Positions 18,136-27,271 of a stretch of 64,000 bases of DNA are shown one piece after another (the stretch's first letter is position 1; each line of letters starts with the position of its first letter). Both the position numbers and the translations under genes were made by a program. The DNA is taken from NCBI GenBank assembly GCA_023435645.1, contig JAEYRK010000079.1, forward strand, positions 21,167 through 85,166. The letters run 5' to 3'. A model generated the notes under the pieces. The model did no database searches. It was not told where the DNA came from and was given only the letters and a program-made list of their open reading frames with translations. This DNA comes from Bacillota bacterium (GTDB lineage Bacteria; Bacillota; Clostridia; Lachnospirales; Lachnospiraceae).

Positions 18136-19080
18136 ATGTCTTATGTGAAGGTAGAAAATCTGTTAAAAAAATATGGAGAGCTCTCTGCAGTGGATCATTT
18201 AAGCTTCACGGTAATGAAGGGAGAAATCTTCGGACTATTGGGACCGAACGGTGCAGGAAAAAGCACCACCCTGAGCGTACTGACCACCTTGGTGGATTTT
18301 GATAAGGGTGACATTAAAGTTGATGGGAGGGATATCCGCAAGGATAAAATGAAAATCAAACAGCGGATCGGTATGGTTCCTCAGGATATTGCTGTATATG
18401 ATACCTTGAATGCGCTGGAGAATGTTAAATTCTTTGCATCCCTCTATGGACTTAGGGGAAGGAAGCTGAATGAGATGGCGAAGGAAGCTCTGGAGTTTGT
18501 AGGGCTGTCCGACAAGCTAAGGATGAAACCGAAGCAGATGTCAGGCGGTATGAGAAGAAGGCTGAATATTGCCTGCGGAATAGCCCATGCCCCTCAGTTG
18601 ATTGTAATGGATGAACCGACAGTCGGGGTGGATGCCCAGTCCAGGGAGCATATCTTAAATTCCATCAGGATTCTAAGGGAGCGGGGAGCTACTGTAATCT
18701 ACACCTCCCACTATATGAATGAGGTAGAGGAAATCTGTGACAGAATAGCTATTATCGATCGGGGACGAATGATCGCCATCGGTACAAAAGCAGAGCTGGT
18801 ATCCATGGTTACCGATGTACAGTCCGTATCCATAGAGACGAAATTCCCCTTTGGCTTCCAATGGGAAGAGTTCCTAAGGAAGCAAAAGGTTCTGCCCGGA
18901 GTAAAGGGGGTTAAGGTGGAGGAAAATGTGCTACGGTATGATATCTCCGTTGAACAGGATCATATCACAATGCTTCTGGAGCAGTTTATGGCACACAAGC
19001 TTCCGATTATCAGTATTAACTCAGAGGTTCCAAATCTGGATACCCTGTTCCTGACCCTGACCGGCCATGAACTGAGATAG
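18136..19080 (+). CDS. ABC transporter ATP-binding protein, LnrL-type
   Basis: Nucleotide-binding subunit of an ABC-2 exporter, 314 residues. Walker A GPNGAGKST at 36-44, Q-loop VPQDIAVYD, signature MSGGMRRRLNIA and Walker B LIVMDEPTVGVD are intact, followed by a C-terminal accessory domain of about 90 residues typical of DrrA-like drug-export ATPases. It is the first gene of a five-gene unit: ATPase, two permeases, histidine kinase, response regulator. The same subunits and sizes occur in the Bacillus subtilis linearmycin system lnrLMN-lnrJK. The likely role is export of, or resistance to, an envelope-active compound. Confidence 0.93.
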   Translation: MSYVKVENLLKKYGELSAVDHLSFTVMKGEIFGLLGPNGAGKSTTLSVLTTLVDFDKGDIKVDGRDIRKDKMKIKQRIGMVPQDIAVYDTLNALENVKFFASLYGLRGRKLNEMAKEALEFVGLSDKLRMKPKQMSGGMRRRLNIACGIAHAPQLIVMDEPTVGVDAQSREHILNSIRILRERGATVIYTSHYMNEVEEICDRIAIIDRGRMIAIGTKAELVSMVTDVQSVSIETKFPFGFQWEEFLRKQKVLPGVKGVKVEENVLRYDISVEQDHITMLLEQFMAHKLPIISINSEVPNLDTLFLTLTGHELR

Positions 19081-19125
19081 ATTCCGTAGATATGCCGTCG
19101 AAAATCGGCGAATGGGAGGTAAATT

Positions 19126-20232
19126 ATGCTTCAAATTATCATAAAGGAAATGAAGGATTTCCTGAGGGAGAAAACAAATCTGTTCTTCTTCCTGATGTTT
19201 CCGACAGTGCTGGTTTTTCTTCTGGGAAATCTGCTTGGTTCCATGGATCAGGCGGAGGAGGCCGTTGGAGAGATCAAGATCCATTACCTGGTGGATACGG
19301 ACCAGGAAATACAGAGCATTGTGATTGAAGGCTTTGTAAAAGCACTGGAGGATGAAAAAAATATTAGCTTTGAAAGGACGAAGGACCTGGAGACGTCCAA
19401 AAGCCTGGCCGGTAGGGATGAGATAACCGCAGTGGTAGAGTTTATCGGAGAGCCGATGCAAATCAATATCTATGAGGGAACAAATCATATTAAGAACCGT
19501 ACTGTAGGAGCCATCATGACCGGGTTCGTTCAAATGAATAAATCCTATTTTGCCATTGGTAAGACCCTTCCGAATGCTCTGGCAGGGGTATCAACTGAGC
19601 AGGCAGATTATGTGAAACAAAAGGATCTGGGTGTGAACAGGACGATGTTGGATTATTATGCGGTAACGATGATGGTTATGGTTTGCTTTATGAGTGTTAT
19701 CTTGGGCTCCGCAGCCTATTCGGTAGAACGACAGAATAAAACCATCAATCGTCTACTGATTGCCCCCAAGCATAAAGCAGTTCTGTTTTTATCCAAGGTA
19801 CTTGGCTTGGTACCCCAGGTGATTATTCAAATAGCAATCATTATGGTATGTAGCGTTTTTATATTCCATGCGAATTATGCATCCTCCTTCCTTGATAATA
19901 TCTATCTGTTTGTTACCTTCTTTCTCGTAACAATTACCATGGTCTCCATAGGGGTAGTGTTAGGACTTGTCCTTAAAACAAATCCGATGGCAGTCATCTT
20001 CCCGGTCCTATGGGTGATGATGTTCATATCGGGAACCTATTCGAAGGAGGTCAATATCAGCGGAGTAACCGAAAGGATGCCAATCTATAAGATACAGGAG
20101 GCAGTATTTGACCTGACTGTATTTGGACGCTACGGTAAATGTAATAGGATCAATTTGAGCTGTATTTTGATAACAATCATTATGCTATCCATCGGTGCCT
20201 ATATTTTCAGTAAAAAGGAGGAGGAAAGATGA
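19126..20232 (+). CDS. ABC-2 type permease, LnrM-type
   Basis: 368 residues: one N-terminal helix (NLFFFLMFPTVLVFLLGNLL), a large extracytoplasmic domain of about 140 residues, then five helices (beginning MMVMVCFMSVILGSAAYSV, with MAVIFPVLWVMMFISGTY towards the end), the architecture of ABC-2 drug-export permeases. GGGAGGTAAATT precedes the start. It overlaps the next permease by four bases (ATGA), implying coupled translation and a heterodimeric membrane domain. Confidence 0.9.
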   Translation: MLQIIIKEMKDFLREKTNLFFFLMFPTVLVFLLGNLLGSMDQAEEAVGEIKIHYLVDTDQEIQSIVIEGFVKALEDEKNISFERTKDLETSKSLAGRDEITAVVEFIGEPMQINIYEGTNHIKNRTVGAIMTGFVQMNKSYFAIGKTLPNALAGVSTEQADYVKQKDLGVNRTMLDYYAVTMMVMVCFMSVILGSAAYSVERQNKTINRLLIAPKHKAVLFLSKVLGLVPQVIIQIAIIMVCSVFIFHANYASSFLDNIYLFVTFFLVTITMVSIGVVLGLVLKTNPMAVIFPVLWVMMFISGTYSKEVNISGVTERMPIYKIQEAVFDLTVFGRYGKCNRINLSCILITIIMLSIGAYIFSKKEEER

Positions 20233-21374
20233 AGAATATCTGTTTGCTTACACTGACAAACCTGAAAAGAAATAAGCTATTCCTCTCCCTATCCATTGCA
20301 GGAGGAGTAATTCTCTGCTTCCTGCTGATTGCCATGGGTAATCTGGCGGTGGAGATCAGACTTTCCAAGATCAAGGTCGGTCTTATCGATCAGGATCAGA
20401 GTATATTATCCTCTGATTTTAAGTCTTATCTGACGGAGGAGCTGGATTATGAGCTGATTACAGATCATACGTATGAAGAATTATCAGCCCTGTTGATTGA
20501 AAAGAATATATCAGTTATAATAGAGATACCGAAGGGCTTTTACGAGAAGACAGCAATCGGCAATATGCAGGAGATTATCGTAACCTCACTGGATGATTAT
20601 GAGAATGCGGCTTTCCTTGAAGCTAATCTAAACAGTTATATGCATAGCATACAGATGCTGGCTGAGAGTGCGGGCAAAGAGAAGGAATTATTTGATCAAC
20701 TGCTCCTTGACTATGGAACAGAAGGGGTTCCCATTACCCAAACCGCTGCAATGACACTGGATAAGCAGATGATGAAGGGAAAGGAAGGCTTTATTAACTC
20801 CATTGGCTTTTATCTGATGTTAGTATTCGGTCTGAGTATCATTTTATCCTTTATCGTTGTGGAGGATTACCTTTCCGGAGTTTTTCAACGAGTGAAGATT
20901 TCTCCGGTTAGACCGGTACAATATATCATAGGTACAGGGATATTTGGTATGATTATTTGCTTGATCGAGCTGGTCATCTACTGTGGATATATCTGGATTG
21001 CGGATATTGATATCGGGTTTTCCTTAGGACTACTGGTATTCATGATGTTTCTATTTTCACTGTTTACTGTCTGCTTTGCCATAGCCGTCGCATTATGGGT
21101 GAAATCAAAGGCTACGGTAGGGGCAATCAGTATGGGCTTCTCCACAATCGGCTGCATCCTGGGTGGAGCATATTTCTCCTTGGATATGGCACCACAGAGA
21201 CTTCAGAGCCTGGCCAGAGTCCTGCCCCAATATTGGTTTATGGAGACCTTTAAGGCACTCCAGAAGGATCAGACAGCAAATGTTTGGCCAAATATCATCA
21301 TCCTTTCACTCTTTACACTGTTAACCTTCTTAATCGGGGCCGTTCTATTTTCACAAAACCATAAAAACAATTGA
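20229..21374 (+). CDS. ABC-2 type permease, LnrN-type
   Basis: The second half of the exporter membrane domain, 381 residues with the same plan: an N-terminal helix (LFLSLSIAGGVILCFLLIAM), a large external domain to about residue 190, then a helical bundle (FYLMLVFGLSIILSFIVVED and onward) ending in FTLLTFLIGAVLFSQNHKNN. The start overlaps the upstream stop. It differs enough from the 19126 product to be a true partner and not a recent duplicate. Confidence 0.9.
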   Translation: MKNICLLTLTNLKRNKLFLSLSIAGGVILCFLLIAMGNLAVEIRLSKIKVGLIDQDQSILSSDFKSYLTEELDYELITDHTYEELSALLIEKNISVIIEIPKGFYEKTAIGNMQEIIVTSLDDYENAAFLEANLNSYMHSIQMLAESAGKEKELFDQLLLDYGTEGVPITQTAAMTLDKQMMKGKEGFINSIGFYLMLVFGLSIILSFIVVEDYLSGVFQRVKISPVRPVQYIIGTGIFGMIICLIELVIYCGYIWIADIDIGFSLGLLVFMMFLFSLFTVCFAIAVALWVKSKATVGAISMGFSTIGCILGGAYFSLDMAPQRLQSLARVLPQYWFMETFKALQKDQTANVWPNIIILSLFTLLTFLIGAVLFSQNHKNN

Positions 21375-21395
21375 CTTCATGGATAAGGAGTCTCT

Positions 21396-22511
21396 ATGAT
21401 TGATAAACCGTTTCTTTATCTTCTAGCAAAAACGGCAGCAGTGATCACATCTATTCTGATCGCAGGCAGCGAAACAGCCGATATGGTCTTCTGGATTATA
21501 TCGGCTCTTAGCTTTGTCTGCGTTTTTATTACGGAACTTCTGATTCAACGAAGCTTTCGGAAACGGAACCTGGTTATTTTCTTAATACTGGCCAGTCTCA
21601 CTGCCTGCTTCCTAATCGGTTTTGAGATTTTATTTCCATTAAGTCTGTTACTTATGATACATTTGTTTGACCTGACCATTGACGGGAATATGTTTTATCA
21701 GATCGTAATTGTGGCATTATTACTGTCTGCCTTCATCTTTCCTCCCAGGAAGGAAGTGCTTGCCCTAACCATCATCCTTATATTGATGACACTACTAGCC
21801 AGATATCTATTATCAAAGCTGGCTACTTATAATGAAATAAATGAAAGACAGAAGGAAACCATCAGCGATATGGATAAGAAGCTGAAGGATCTGAAGGGAC
21901 TAATGAAAACCCTCAAATATACGGCTTCTGTCGAGGAACGGAACCGGATCGCTGCCCGGATCCATGATCAAATCGGACACGGAATTTCAGGTAGTATCAT
22001 TATGCTGGAGGCAGCCCTTCTGGTTATGAAGGAGCATCCGGAGAAGGCCGCTGATAATATCAGAAAGGCTGCAAACAACCTGCGGGAAGGAGTCGATGAG
22101 ATCCGAACAGCCCTCAGGGAGGAACGGGCGGACCGCTATCTGCTGGGAATCAATGATGTTACTGCCATGCTGGAGGAATTTAAGGTTACCTATAACAAAA
22201 TAACTCATTTAAGAACCACGGGGGATTTAAACCACATAACACTGGATATTTGGTCCTGCATCCATGATAATCTGAAGGAATGCCTGACAAATCTTCTGAA
22301 GCACTCCACTGCAACAGAGTTTACTCTGAATATTGAGGTGTTTAAGAAGATCATTAAGGTAGAATATAAGGACAATGGAAGGTCGGAGGGGGCCTTTGAG
22401 AAGGATGTGGGTCTGGAGGCAATCGAAGAGAGAACCGTAAATGCCAAGGGACGCTGCTTTATTTCCAAGGGCGAGAACGGCTTCTGTGTAACCAATATAT
22501 TTACCTATTAA
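21396..22511 (+). CDS. sensor histidine kinase, LnrJ-type
   Basis: 371 residues with about five N-terminal membrane helices and almost no extracellular loop, i.e. an intramembrane-sensing kinase. A coiled segment (NERQKETISDMDKKLKDLKG) leads to the HisKA_3 dimerisation box ERNRIAARIHDQIGHGISG with phosphoacceptor His190, then the ATPase domain with N-box NLLKHS and VGLEAIEERT. HisKA_3 kinases pair with LuxR-type regulators, present downstream. GGATAAGGAG precedes the start, 21 bases after the permease. Confidence 0.92.
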   Translation: MIDKPFLYLLAKTAAVITSILIAGSETADMVFWIISALSFVCVFITELLIQRSFRKRNLVIFLILASLTACFLIGFEILFPLSLLLMIHLFDLTIDGNMFYQIVIVALLLSAFIFPPRKEVLALTIILILMTLLARYLLSKLATYNEINERQKETISDMDKKLKDLKGLMKTLKYTASVEERNRIAARIHDQIGHGISGSIIMLEAALLVMKEHPEKAADNIRKAANNLREGVDEIRTALREERADRYLLGINDVTAMLEEFKVTYNKITHLRTTGDLNHITLDIWSCIHDNLKECLTNLLKHSTATEFTLNIEVFKKIIKVEYKDNGRSEGAFEKDVGLEAIEERTVNAKGRCFISKGENGFCVTNIFTY

Positions 22512-22695
22512 TTCATACAGTGATAGCTGTAAGGACAGCTTCTGCATAAGGAATACTGATACCGATTCCTTTAAGCAGAGAGAGTTCATAGCACTACTTC
22601 TATATAACAAATGCTGAACCCTTCCTTAAGTCAAAGAGAGTTCATAGGAATACGTCGTGTCATTGATAGAAATAAAGCGATAGAGAAAGGCATGG

Positions 22696-23331
22696 ATGAT
22701 TATGATTAAAATATTAATTGCGGATGATGATGCCATTATTAGGGAAGGTCTGAGAATGATTATTGAGACTCAGACGGATATGGAGTTTATGGCAGCAGCC
22801 GCTGATGGCTGCCAGGCTGTAGAAATGGCTCGGAGCTACCATCCGGATGTCACAATGCTGGATATCCGGATGCCTGTCATGGATGGGATTCAGGCAGCAG
22901 AGGAGATTATGGCCACTAAGCTATCCCAGCCCCTGCTTTTAACTACCTTCGATGAGCCGGAGCTTATTCTTCGTGCCCTCAAGGCCGGTGTGAATGGTTA
23001 TATCCTAAAGAACAGCCCGGCAGAACGAATTCTCTCTGCCATCCGTGTCATTCATAGCGGCGGCACGGTATTCCAGGCAGATATTTTGGATTTCATCCGT
23101 GGCAGGGTATCCGCCGGGGTCAGCGGCAGTAAGGTGTTTGAGCTTCTGTTATCCCCAAGGGAAATGGAGATTGTAGGGTTGATTGCAGAAGGCTTATCCA
23201 ATAAGGAGATCGGTGAAAGGCTGTTCCTTACCAACGGCACAGTCAGAAATCATATCAGTACCATTCTGGAGAAAACCGGATTGGAGCATAGGACACAGAT
23301 TGCGGTGAAATATCTGAAAAATAATGAATGA
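22696..23331 (+). CDS. LuxR/NarL-family response regulator, LnrK-type
   Basis: The receiver domain has the acidic pair in IADDD and phosphoacceptor Asp56 (MLDIRMPVMDG), with the conserved Lys in YILKNS; the C-terminal HTH is LSPREMEIVGLIAEGLSNKEIGERLFLTNGT (two overlapping parts of one helix-turn-helix). 211 residues is normal. The frame has ATG at 22696 and 22702; GAAAGG at 22685 is equally compatible with both. The 184-base gap after the kinase contains two copies of AGAGAGTTCATAG. It probably acts on the dyad at 17937; this is inferred only from linkage. Confidence 0.93.
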   Translation: MIMIKILIADDDAIIREGLRMIIETQTDMEFMAAAADGCQAVEMARSYHPDVTMLDIRMPVMDGIQAAEEIMATKLSQPLLLTTFDEPELILRALKAGVNGYILKNSPAERILSAIRVIHSGGTVFQADILDFIRGRVSAGVSGSKVFELLLSPREMEIVGLIAEGLSNKEIGERLFLTNGTVRNHISTILEKTGLEHRTQIAVKYLKNNE

Positions 23332-23344
23332 AGTACAAAAGATA

Positions 23345-23430
23345 GTCTTGAATAAAGGTATGAATAGAAGAACATGCGTAGAACATAGTAGAACATCAAT
23401 AGAACATGAAGAACTTGAATAGAGCATAAA
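23345..23430. repeat. degenerate GTAGAACAT repeats
   Basis: Variants of (A/G)TAGAACAT recur about seven times after the response-regulator stop (agaagaacat, gtagaacat, agtagaacat, aatagaacat and so on). No coding capacity or hairpin was seen. The remaining part of the 23332-23627 gap carries two loosely similar copies of CATAGT...AAGCATGG / AAGTATGG. Confidence 0.55.
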
Positions 23431-23627
23431 TAGAAATATCCATAGTACTATGGGTTGAAGCATGGACATAACATAGGTCGATCCATAGTTTGAAGTATGG
23501 ATAGGAGCATGTTTAGAAACAGGGAATAATTTCATCTGGCATCTAATATAATGAAGTGACAATACAAGCATCCGTATCCGGGATGTTTCTTTGTCATATT
23601 CTTAGGGACCATAAAGGAGGAACTGTT

Positions 23628-24221
23628 ATGGATGCCAATGTGGAGGATAGAATCGTACACCAAATCGAAAAAAATCTATCGAATCAGATCAATGAGAATT
23701 TATTCATAACCGGAAGAGCGATTGAGGATAAGCACCGTGCAGAATATAACAGTAGTGCCATAGAGGAGTCCATGGGGGCTCGAGAAGGGCATAACAGCAT
23801 CAGAGAGAAGAAAGAAGAGGCTGATGGAGCCTTCCCACAGCTATCACGGGCGGAATACATCCGGCAGGCAAGAGAGGCCTGCTTAAGACAAATGAATGCC
23901 ACTCCTTCGGTGCTTCGTGGAGCGGGAAATGCCATAGATGAAAATGAACCCTTGTTACCGGCTCTATCCATGAAAAGGAAGCAAAAGGAGGATCCGCTGT
24001 TTCGATCGGAAGAAGAGGAGGATACCGGTCTGGAGGCAGCATCCTATCGATCTTTGATGATTCGAACGGTTTGTGCAGTGATGCTTTTCCTCAGTATCTT
24101 TTTGATTGACAAATTTAAAATGAAATTCGGTGATTTTTCCTTCAAGACGGTGGAGGAGCTGGTCAGAGGGAAGGATGGACTGGCAGCCCTGGAGGATTTG
24201 ATTGTATCCTGGCTGAAGTAG
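23628..24221 (+). CDS. hypothetical protein with single C-terminal membrane helix
   Basis: 197 residues, charged and low in hydrophobics (Glu, Arg, Lys rich) up to residue 145, then one membrane helix (MIRTVCAVMLFLSIFLI) and a short tail. This suggests a tail-anchored or cytoplasm-facing membrane protein. AAAGGAGG seven bases before ATG 23628 fixes the start, although the frame is open upstream. I do not recognise the family. It precedes the conserved TIGR03960 block. Confidence 0.65.
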   Translation: MDANVEDRIVHQIEKNLSNQINENLFITGRAIEDKHRAEYNSSAIEESMGAREGHNSIREKKEEADGAFPQLSRAEYIRQAREACLRQMNATPSVLRGAGNAIDENEPLLPALSMKRKQKEDPLFRSEEEEDTGLEAASYRSLMIRTVCAVMLFLSIFLIDKFKMKFGDFSFKTVEELVRGKDGLAALEDLIVSWLK

Positions 24222-24286
24222 TAAAGGTTGGCTTAGAAGGAAGCTATGTCAATCAAACCCTGGCAGATACTTTCCAGTATTGTTCG

Positions 24287-24315
24287 TTGTATTTTCTTCT
24301 TTTTTCAGTTATAAT
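24287..24315 (+). promoter_or_regulatory. promoter of the TIGR03960-TIGR03936 unit
   Basis: TTGTAT, 17 bases, TATAAT, about 32 bases before ATG 24347. Confidence 0.65.
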
Positions 24316-24346
24316 AACGGATAGAAATAAGGAAAGGACGAACAAA

Positions 24347-26215
24347 ATGAGAAAGCTTGCATTGACGGATGATATTCTGTTATCCGTGGAAAAGCCTGCC
24401 CGCTATATCGGTGGAGAGGTAAATATGCGGAGGAAGGATCCAAAAGAGGTAGATATTCGATTCTGCTTATGTTTCCCCGATGTATATGAGATTGGAATGT
24501 CCCATCTGGGAATTCAGATACTATATGATATCCTTAACCGTAGGGAGGATACCTGGTGTGAACGGGTTTATTCTCCCTGGGTTGATTTGGACAAGCTGAT
24601 GAGGGAAAGGAATATCCCTCTTTTTGCTTTAGAAAGCCAGGACCCGGTAAAGCAGTTTGACTTTCTGGGAATTACTTTGCAATATGAAATGTGTTATACA
24701 AACATCCTACAGGTGCTGGAGCTGTCACAAATTCCGCTTTATGCGAAGGACAGGACGGAAGAGGATCCGATCGTAATCGGGGGTGGACCCTGTAGCTATA
24801 ATCCGGAGCCGATTGCTGATTTCTTCGACTTCTTCTATATCGGTGAGGGAGAAACTGTATATAACGAAATACTTGAGCTCTACAAGGAATGTAAGCGCAT
24901 AGGTGTATCCCGGAAGGAGTATTTAAGACGAGTGGCACAGGTGGAAGGAATGTATGTGCCTTCCCTTTATGACGTAAAATATAAAGAGGATGGAACCATC
25001 CTAAGCTTTATAAAGAATGAGGCCTCAGCACCGGATAGGGTAAGGAAGCAGGTTGAGATGAACCTCAGTGAAGCCTACTATCCGACCAAGCCCCTGGTAC
25101 CCTTTCTAAAGGCTACCCAGGACCGGGTCGTTCTGGAGATCCAGAGGGGCTGTATTCGCGGCTGCAGATTCTGTCAGGCGGGTATGATATATCGGCCGAC
25201 CCGTGAGCGGGATTTGGAGTATCTGAAGCGCTGTGCCCATGAGATGCTACAGTCCACCGGCCATGAAGAAATCTCCTTGAGCTCCTTGAGCTCCAGTGAC
25301 TATTCCTCCCTACAGGAATTGGTGTATTACTTAATAGAGGAGTTTGGAACGAAGGGAGTGAATATTTCCCTTCCCTCTCTGCGTATTGATGCCTTTGCTC
25401 TGGATGTTATGAGTAAGGTTCAGGATGTCAGAAAAAGCAGTCTGACCTTTGCGCCGGAGGCAGGAACACAGCGCCTGAGAGATGTCATTAATAAGGGCTT
25501 AACCGAGGAAGCCATCTTAAAGGGGGCTTTTGAAGCCTTCCAGAGCGGCTGGAACAGAGTGAAGCTGTACTTTATGATGGGACTTCCGACAGAAACCATG
25601 GAAGACATTGAGGGAATAGCCATCCTATCCGAGCAAATCGCTAGAGAATATTATAAGCTACCTAAGGAGCAAAGAAACGGTAAGGTTAGCGTTGTTGCCA
25701 GCACCTCCTTCTTCGTACCGAAGCCCTTTACCCCATTCCAGTGGTCTAGAATGAATACCAGTGAAGAATATATAGAGAAGCAGCGCTTCCTACGATCTAA
25801 ATTCAATGAGCAGCTGAATAAAAAGAGCATTAAGTTCAATTGGCATGAGGCTCAGTTAAGTGTTCTGGAGGGTGTATTGGCCAGAGGAGATCGCCGGATC
25901 AGTCAGGTGATTTATGATGCTTATCAGGCAGGCTGTCTCTATGATTCCTGGAGCGAACATTTTTCTTATGAGAAATGGGTGGAGGCCTTTGATAAGAATG
26001 GCATCTCCATGGAATTCTACAACAGTAGAGAACGCAGTGAGGACGAGCTTTTCCCCTGGGACTTCATCGATACCGGAGTGACGAAGGAATTTTTATTACG
26101 AGAATACAGAAGGGCGAAGGGCGAACTGGTGACTCCAAACTGCAGACAGACCTGCTATAATTGCGGGGCGAAGGTATTTGGGGGTGGAGTCTGCTTAGAA
26201 GGAGGTACTCCATGA
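24347..26215 (+). CDS. B12-binding-domain radical SAM protein, TIGR03960 family
   Basis: 622 residues. The N-terminal cobalamin-binding-like fold (CLCFPDVYEIGMSHLGIQIL) precedes a radical SAM core with the cluster cysteines 269, 273 and 276 in RGCIRGCRFCQAG. A cysteine-rich end follows (CYNCGAKVFGGGVC). ATG 24347 is chosen over upstream in-frame codons because GGAAAGGACG precedes it. In many Firmicutes this gene is paired with the DUF2344/TIGR03936 gene next to RNase G and rplU, exactly as here, suggesting a role linked to RNA or ribosome maturation; the reaction is not known to me. Confidence 0.92.
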   Translation: MRKLALTDDILLSVEKPARYIGGEVNMRRKDPKEVDIRFCLCFPDVYEIGMSHLGIQILYDILNRREDTWCERVYSPWVDLDKLMRERNIPLFALESQDPVKQFDFLGITLQYEMCYTNILQVLELSQIPLYAKDRTEEDPIVIGGGPCSYNPEPIADFFDFFYIGEGETVYNEILELYKECKRIGVSRKEYLRRVAQVEGMYVPSLYDVKYKEDGTILSFIKNEASAPDRVRKQVEMNLSEAYYPTKPLVPFLKATQDRVVLEIQRGCIRGCRFCQAGMIYRPTRERDLEYLKRCAHEMLQSTGHEEISLSSLSSSDYSSLQELVYYLIEEFGTKGVNISLPSLRIDAFALDVMSKVQDVRKSSLTFAPEAGTQRLRDVINKGLTEEAILKGAFEAFQSGWNRVKLYFMMGLPTETMEDIEGIAILSEQIAREYYKLPKEQRNGKVSVVASTSFFVPKPFTPFQWSRMNTSEEYIEKQRFLRSKFNEQLNKKSIKFNWHEAQLSVLEGVLARGDRRISQVIYDAYQAGCLYDSWSEHFSYEKWVEAFDKNGISMEFYNSRERSEDELFPWDFIDTGVTKEFLLREYRRAKGELVTPNCRQTCYNCGAKVFGGGVCLEGGTP

Positions 26216-27117
26216 AGGTTAGAATAAAATTTCAAAAATACGATGCTATGAAATTCATCGGACATCTGGATGTTATGAGATATTTCCAGAAGGCGTTTCG
26301 GCGGGCAGGCTTTGATAACGAATATACGAAGGGCTTCAGCCCTCATCAGATCATGTCCTTTGCTGCACCGCTGGGTGTGGGTCTCACCAGTGATGGGGAA
26401 TATGTGGATGTGGAGCTAAGATCCTCCGATACCCCTGAGGTTATGGTGGAGCGATTAAATGCAGTGATGACAGAGGGATTCCGTATTACCGGCTTTATGT
26501 TTCTGAAGGAGAGAGAGGAGAACCGAAAGAATGTGACCGCCATGGCACAGGTATCCTCTGCAGATTATCTGGTATCCCTAAAGGATGGTTATGCAGTTCC
26601 GGATATAATCGATACCCCGGAGAAGCTTAGGGAGTCCTTCCGGGAATTTTATGCTGCTGAGGAGATTGTCATTGATAAGAAAACTAAGACCAGTGAGAAG
26701 ACTGTGGATATCAAGCCGATGATTACTCTGGTGGCCTTTACTGCTGAGGAATATGAGGAGCAAAAGGTGATCAAACAGAAGCTCATACAAGGGTCTGAGA
26801 GCAATTCACCGAAATCTGCCGAAGCTACAGCTACTGAGAGTTCCTTCATCGGTGTCATGGAGAACCGTAGGGAATATAAGCAGTATGTAAGTAAGCCGGT
26901 CAGTGTGGCAGAGGTATACAGGAATGGGATCAAGGTTTATCTTCAGCTGAATACGGGAAGCGCAATGAATCTGAAGCCTGAGCTGGTCATGGAGGCATTT
27001 TTCAATTCTTTGGGGCATGAATACCTAAGCTATGCTTGGCAGGTGCATCGACTGGAGGTGTATTCCCGAGACGAGGCTGACGGTAGGCTGATACCTCTGG
27101 AAGAATTAGAGCGCTAG
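26212..27117 (+). CDS. TIGR03936 / DUF2344 family protein
   Basis: 301 residues, beginning MKVRIKFQKYDAMKFIGHLD, the typical opening of this radical-SAM-linked family. It overlaps the TIGR03960 stop by four bases (ATGA) and has GGAGGTACTCC in front, so the two are translationally coupled. In some bacteria the two are fused, which supports joint function. A lysine/glutamate-rich insertion lies near residues 165-220. It is cytoplasmic, and the function is unknown. Confidence 0.9.
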   Translation: MKVRIKFQKYDAMKFIGHLDVMRYFQKAFRRAGFDNEYTKGFSPHQIMSFAAPLGVGLTSDGEYVDVELRSSDTPEVMVERLNAVMTEGFRITGFMFLKEREENRKNVTAMAQVSSADYLVSLKDGYAVPDIIDTPEKLRESFREFYAAEEIVIDKKTKTSEKTVDIKPMITLVAFTAEEYEEQKVIKQKLIQGSESNSPKSAEATATESSFIGVMENRREYKQYVSKPVSVAEVYRNGIKVYLQLNTGSAMNLKPELVMEAFFNSLGHEYLSYAWQVHRLEVYSRDEADGRLIPLEELER

Positions 27118-27130
27118 TATTGACCCATGT

Positions 27131-27181
27131 AAATATGCAGAGCAAATATGCAGAGCAAATATGCAGAGCAAATGGGTGAGC
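27131..27181. repeat. 13-bp perfect tandem triplet plus degenerate copies
   Basis: AAATATGCAGAGC occurs three times without mismatch from 27131 to 27169, then decays (AAATGGGTGAGC, AAATGAGTAAAAC). It lies immediately after the DUF2344 stop codon and is a candidate variable-number repeat. Confidence 0.9.
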
Positions 27182-27271
27182 AAATGAGTAAAACAAATGC
27201 ATTGAGAGTATGAGCAGAGCAATAGAGAGATCAACCGGACTTAATCATATGATTAACAACAGGAGCAGGAT

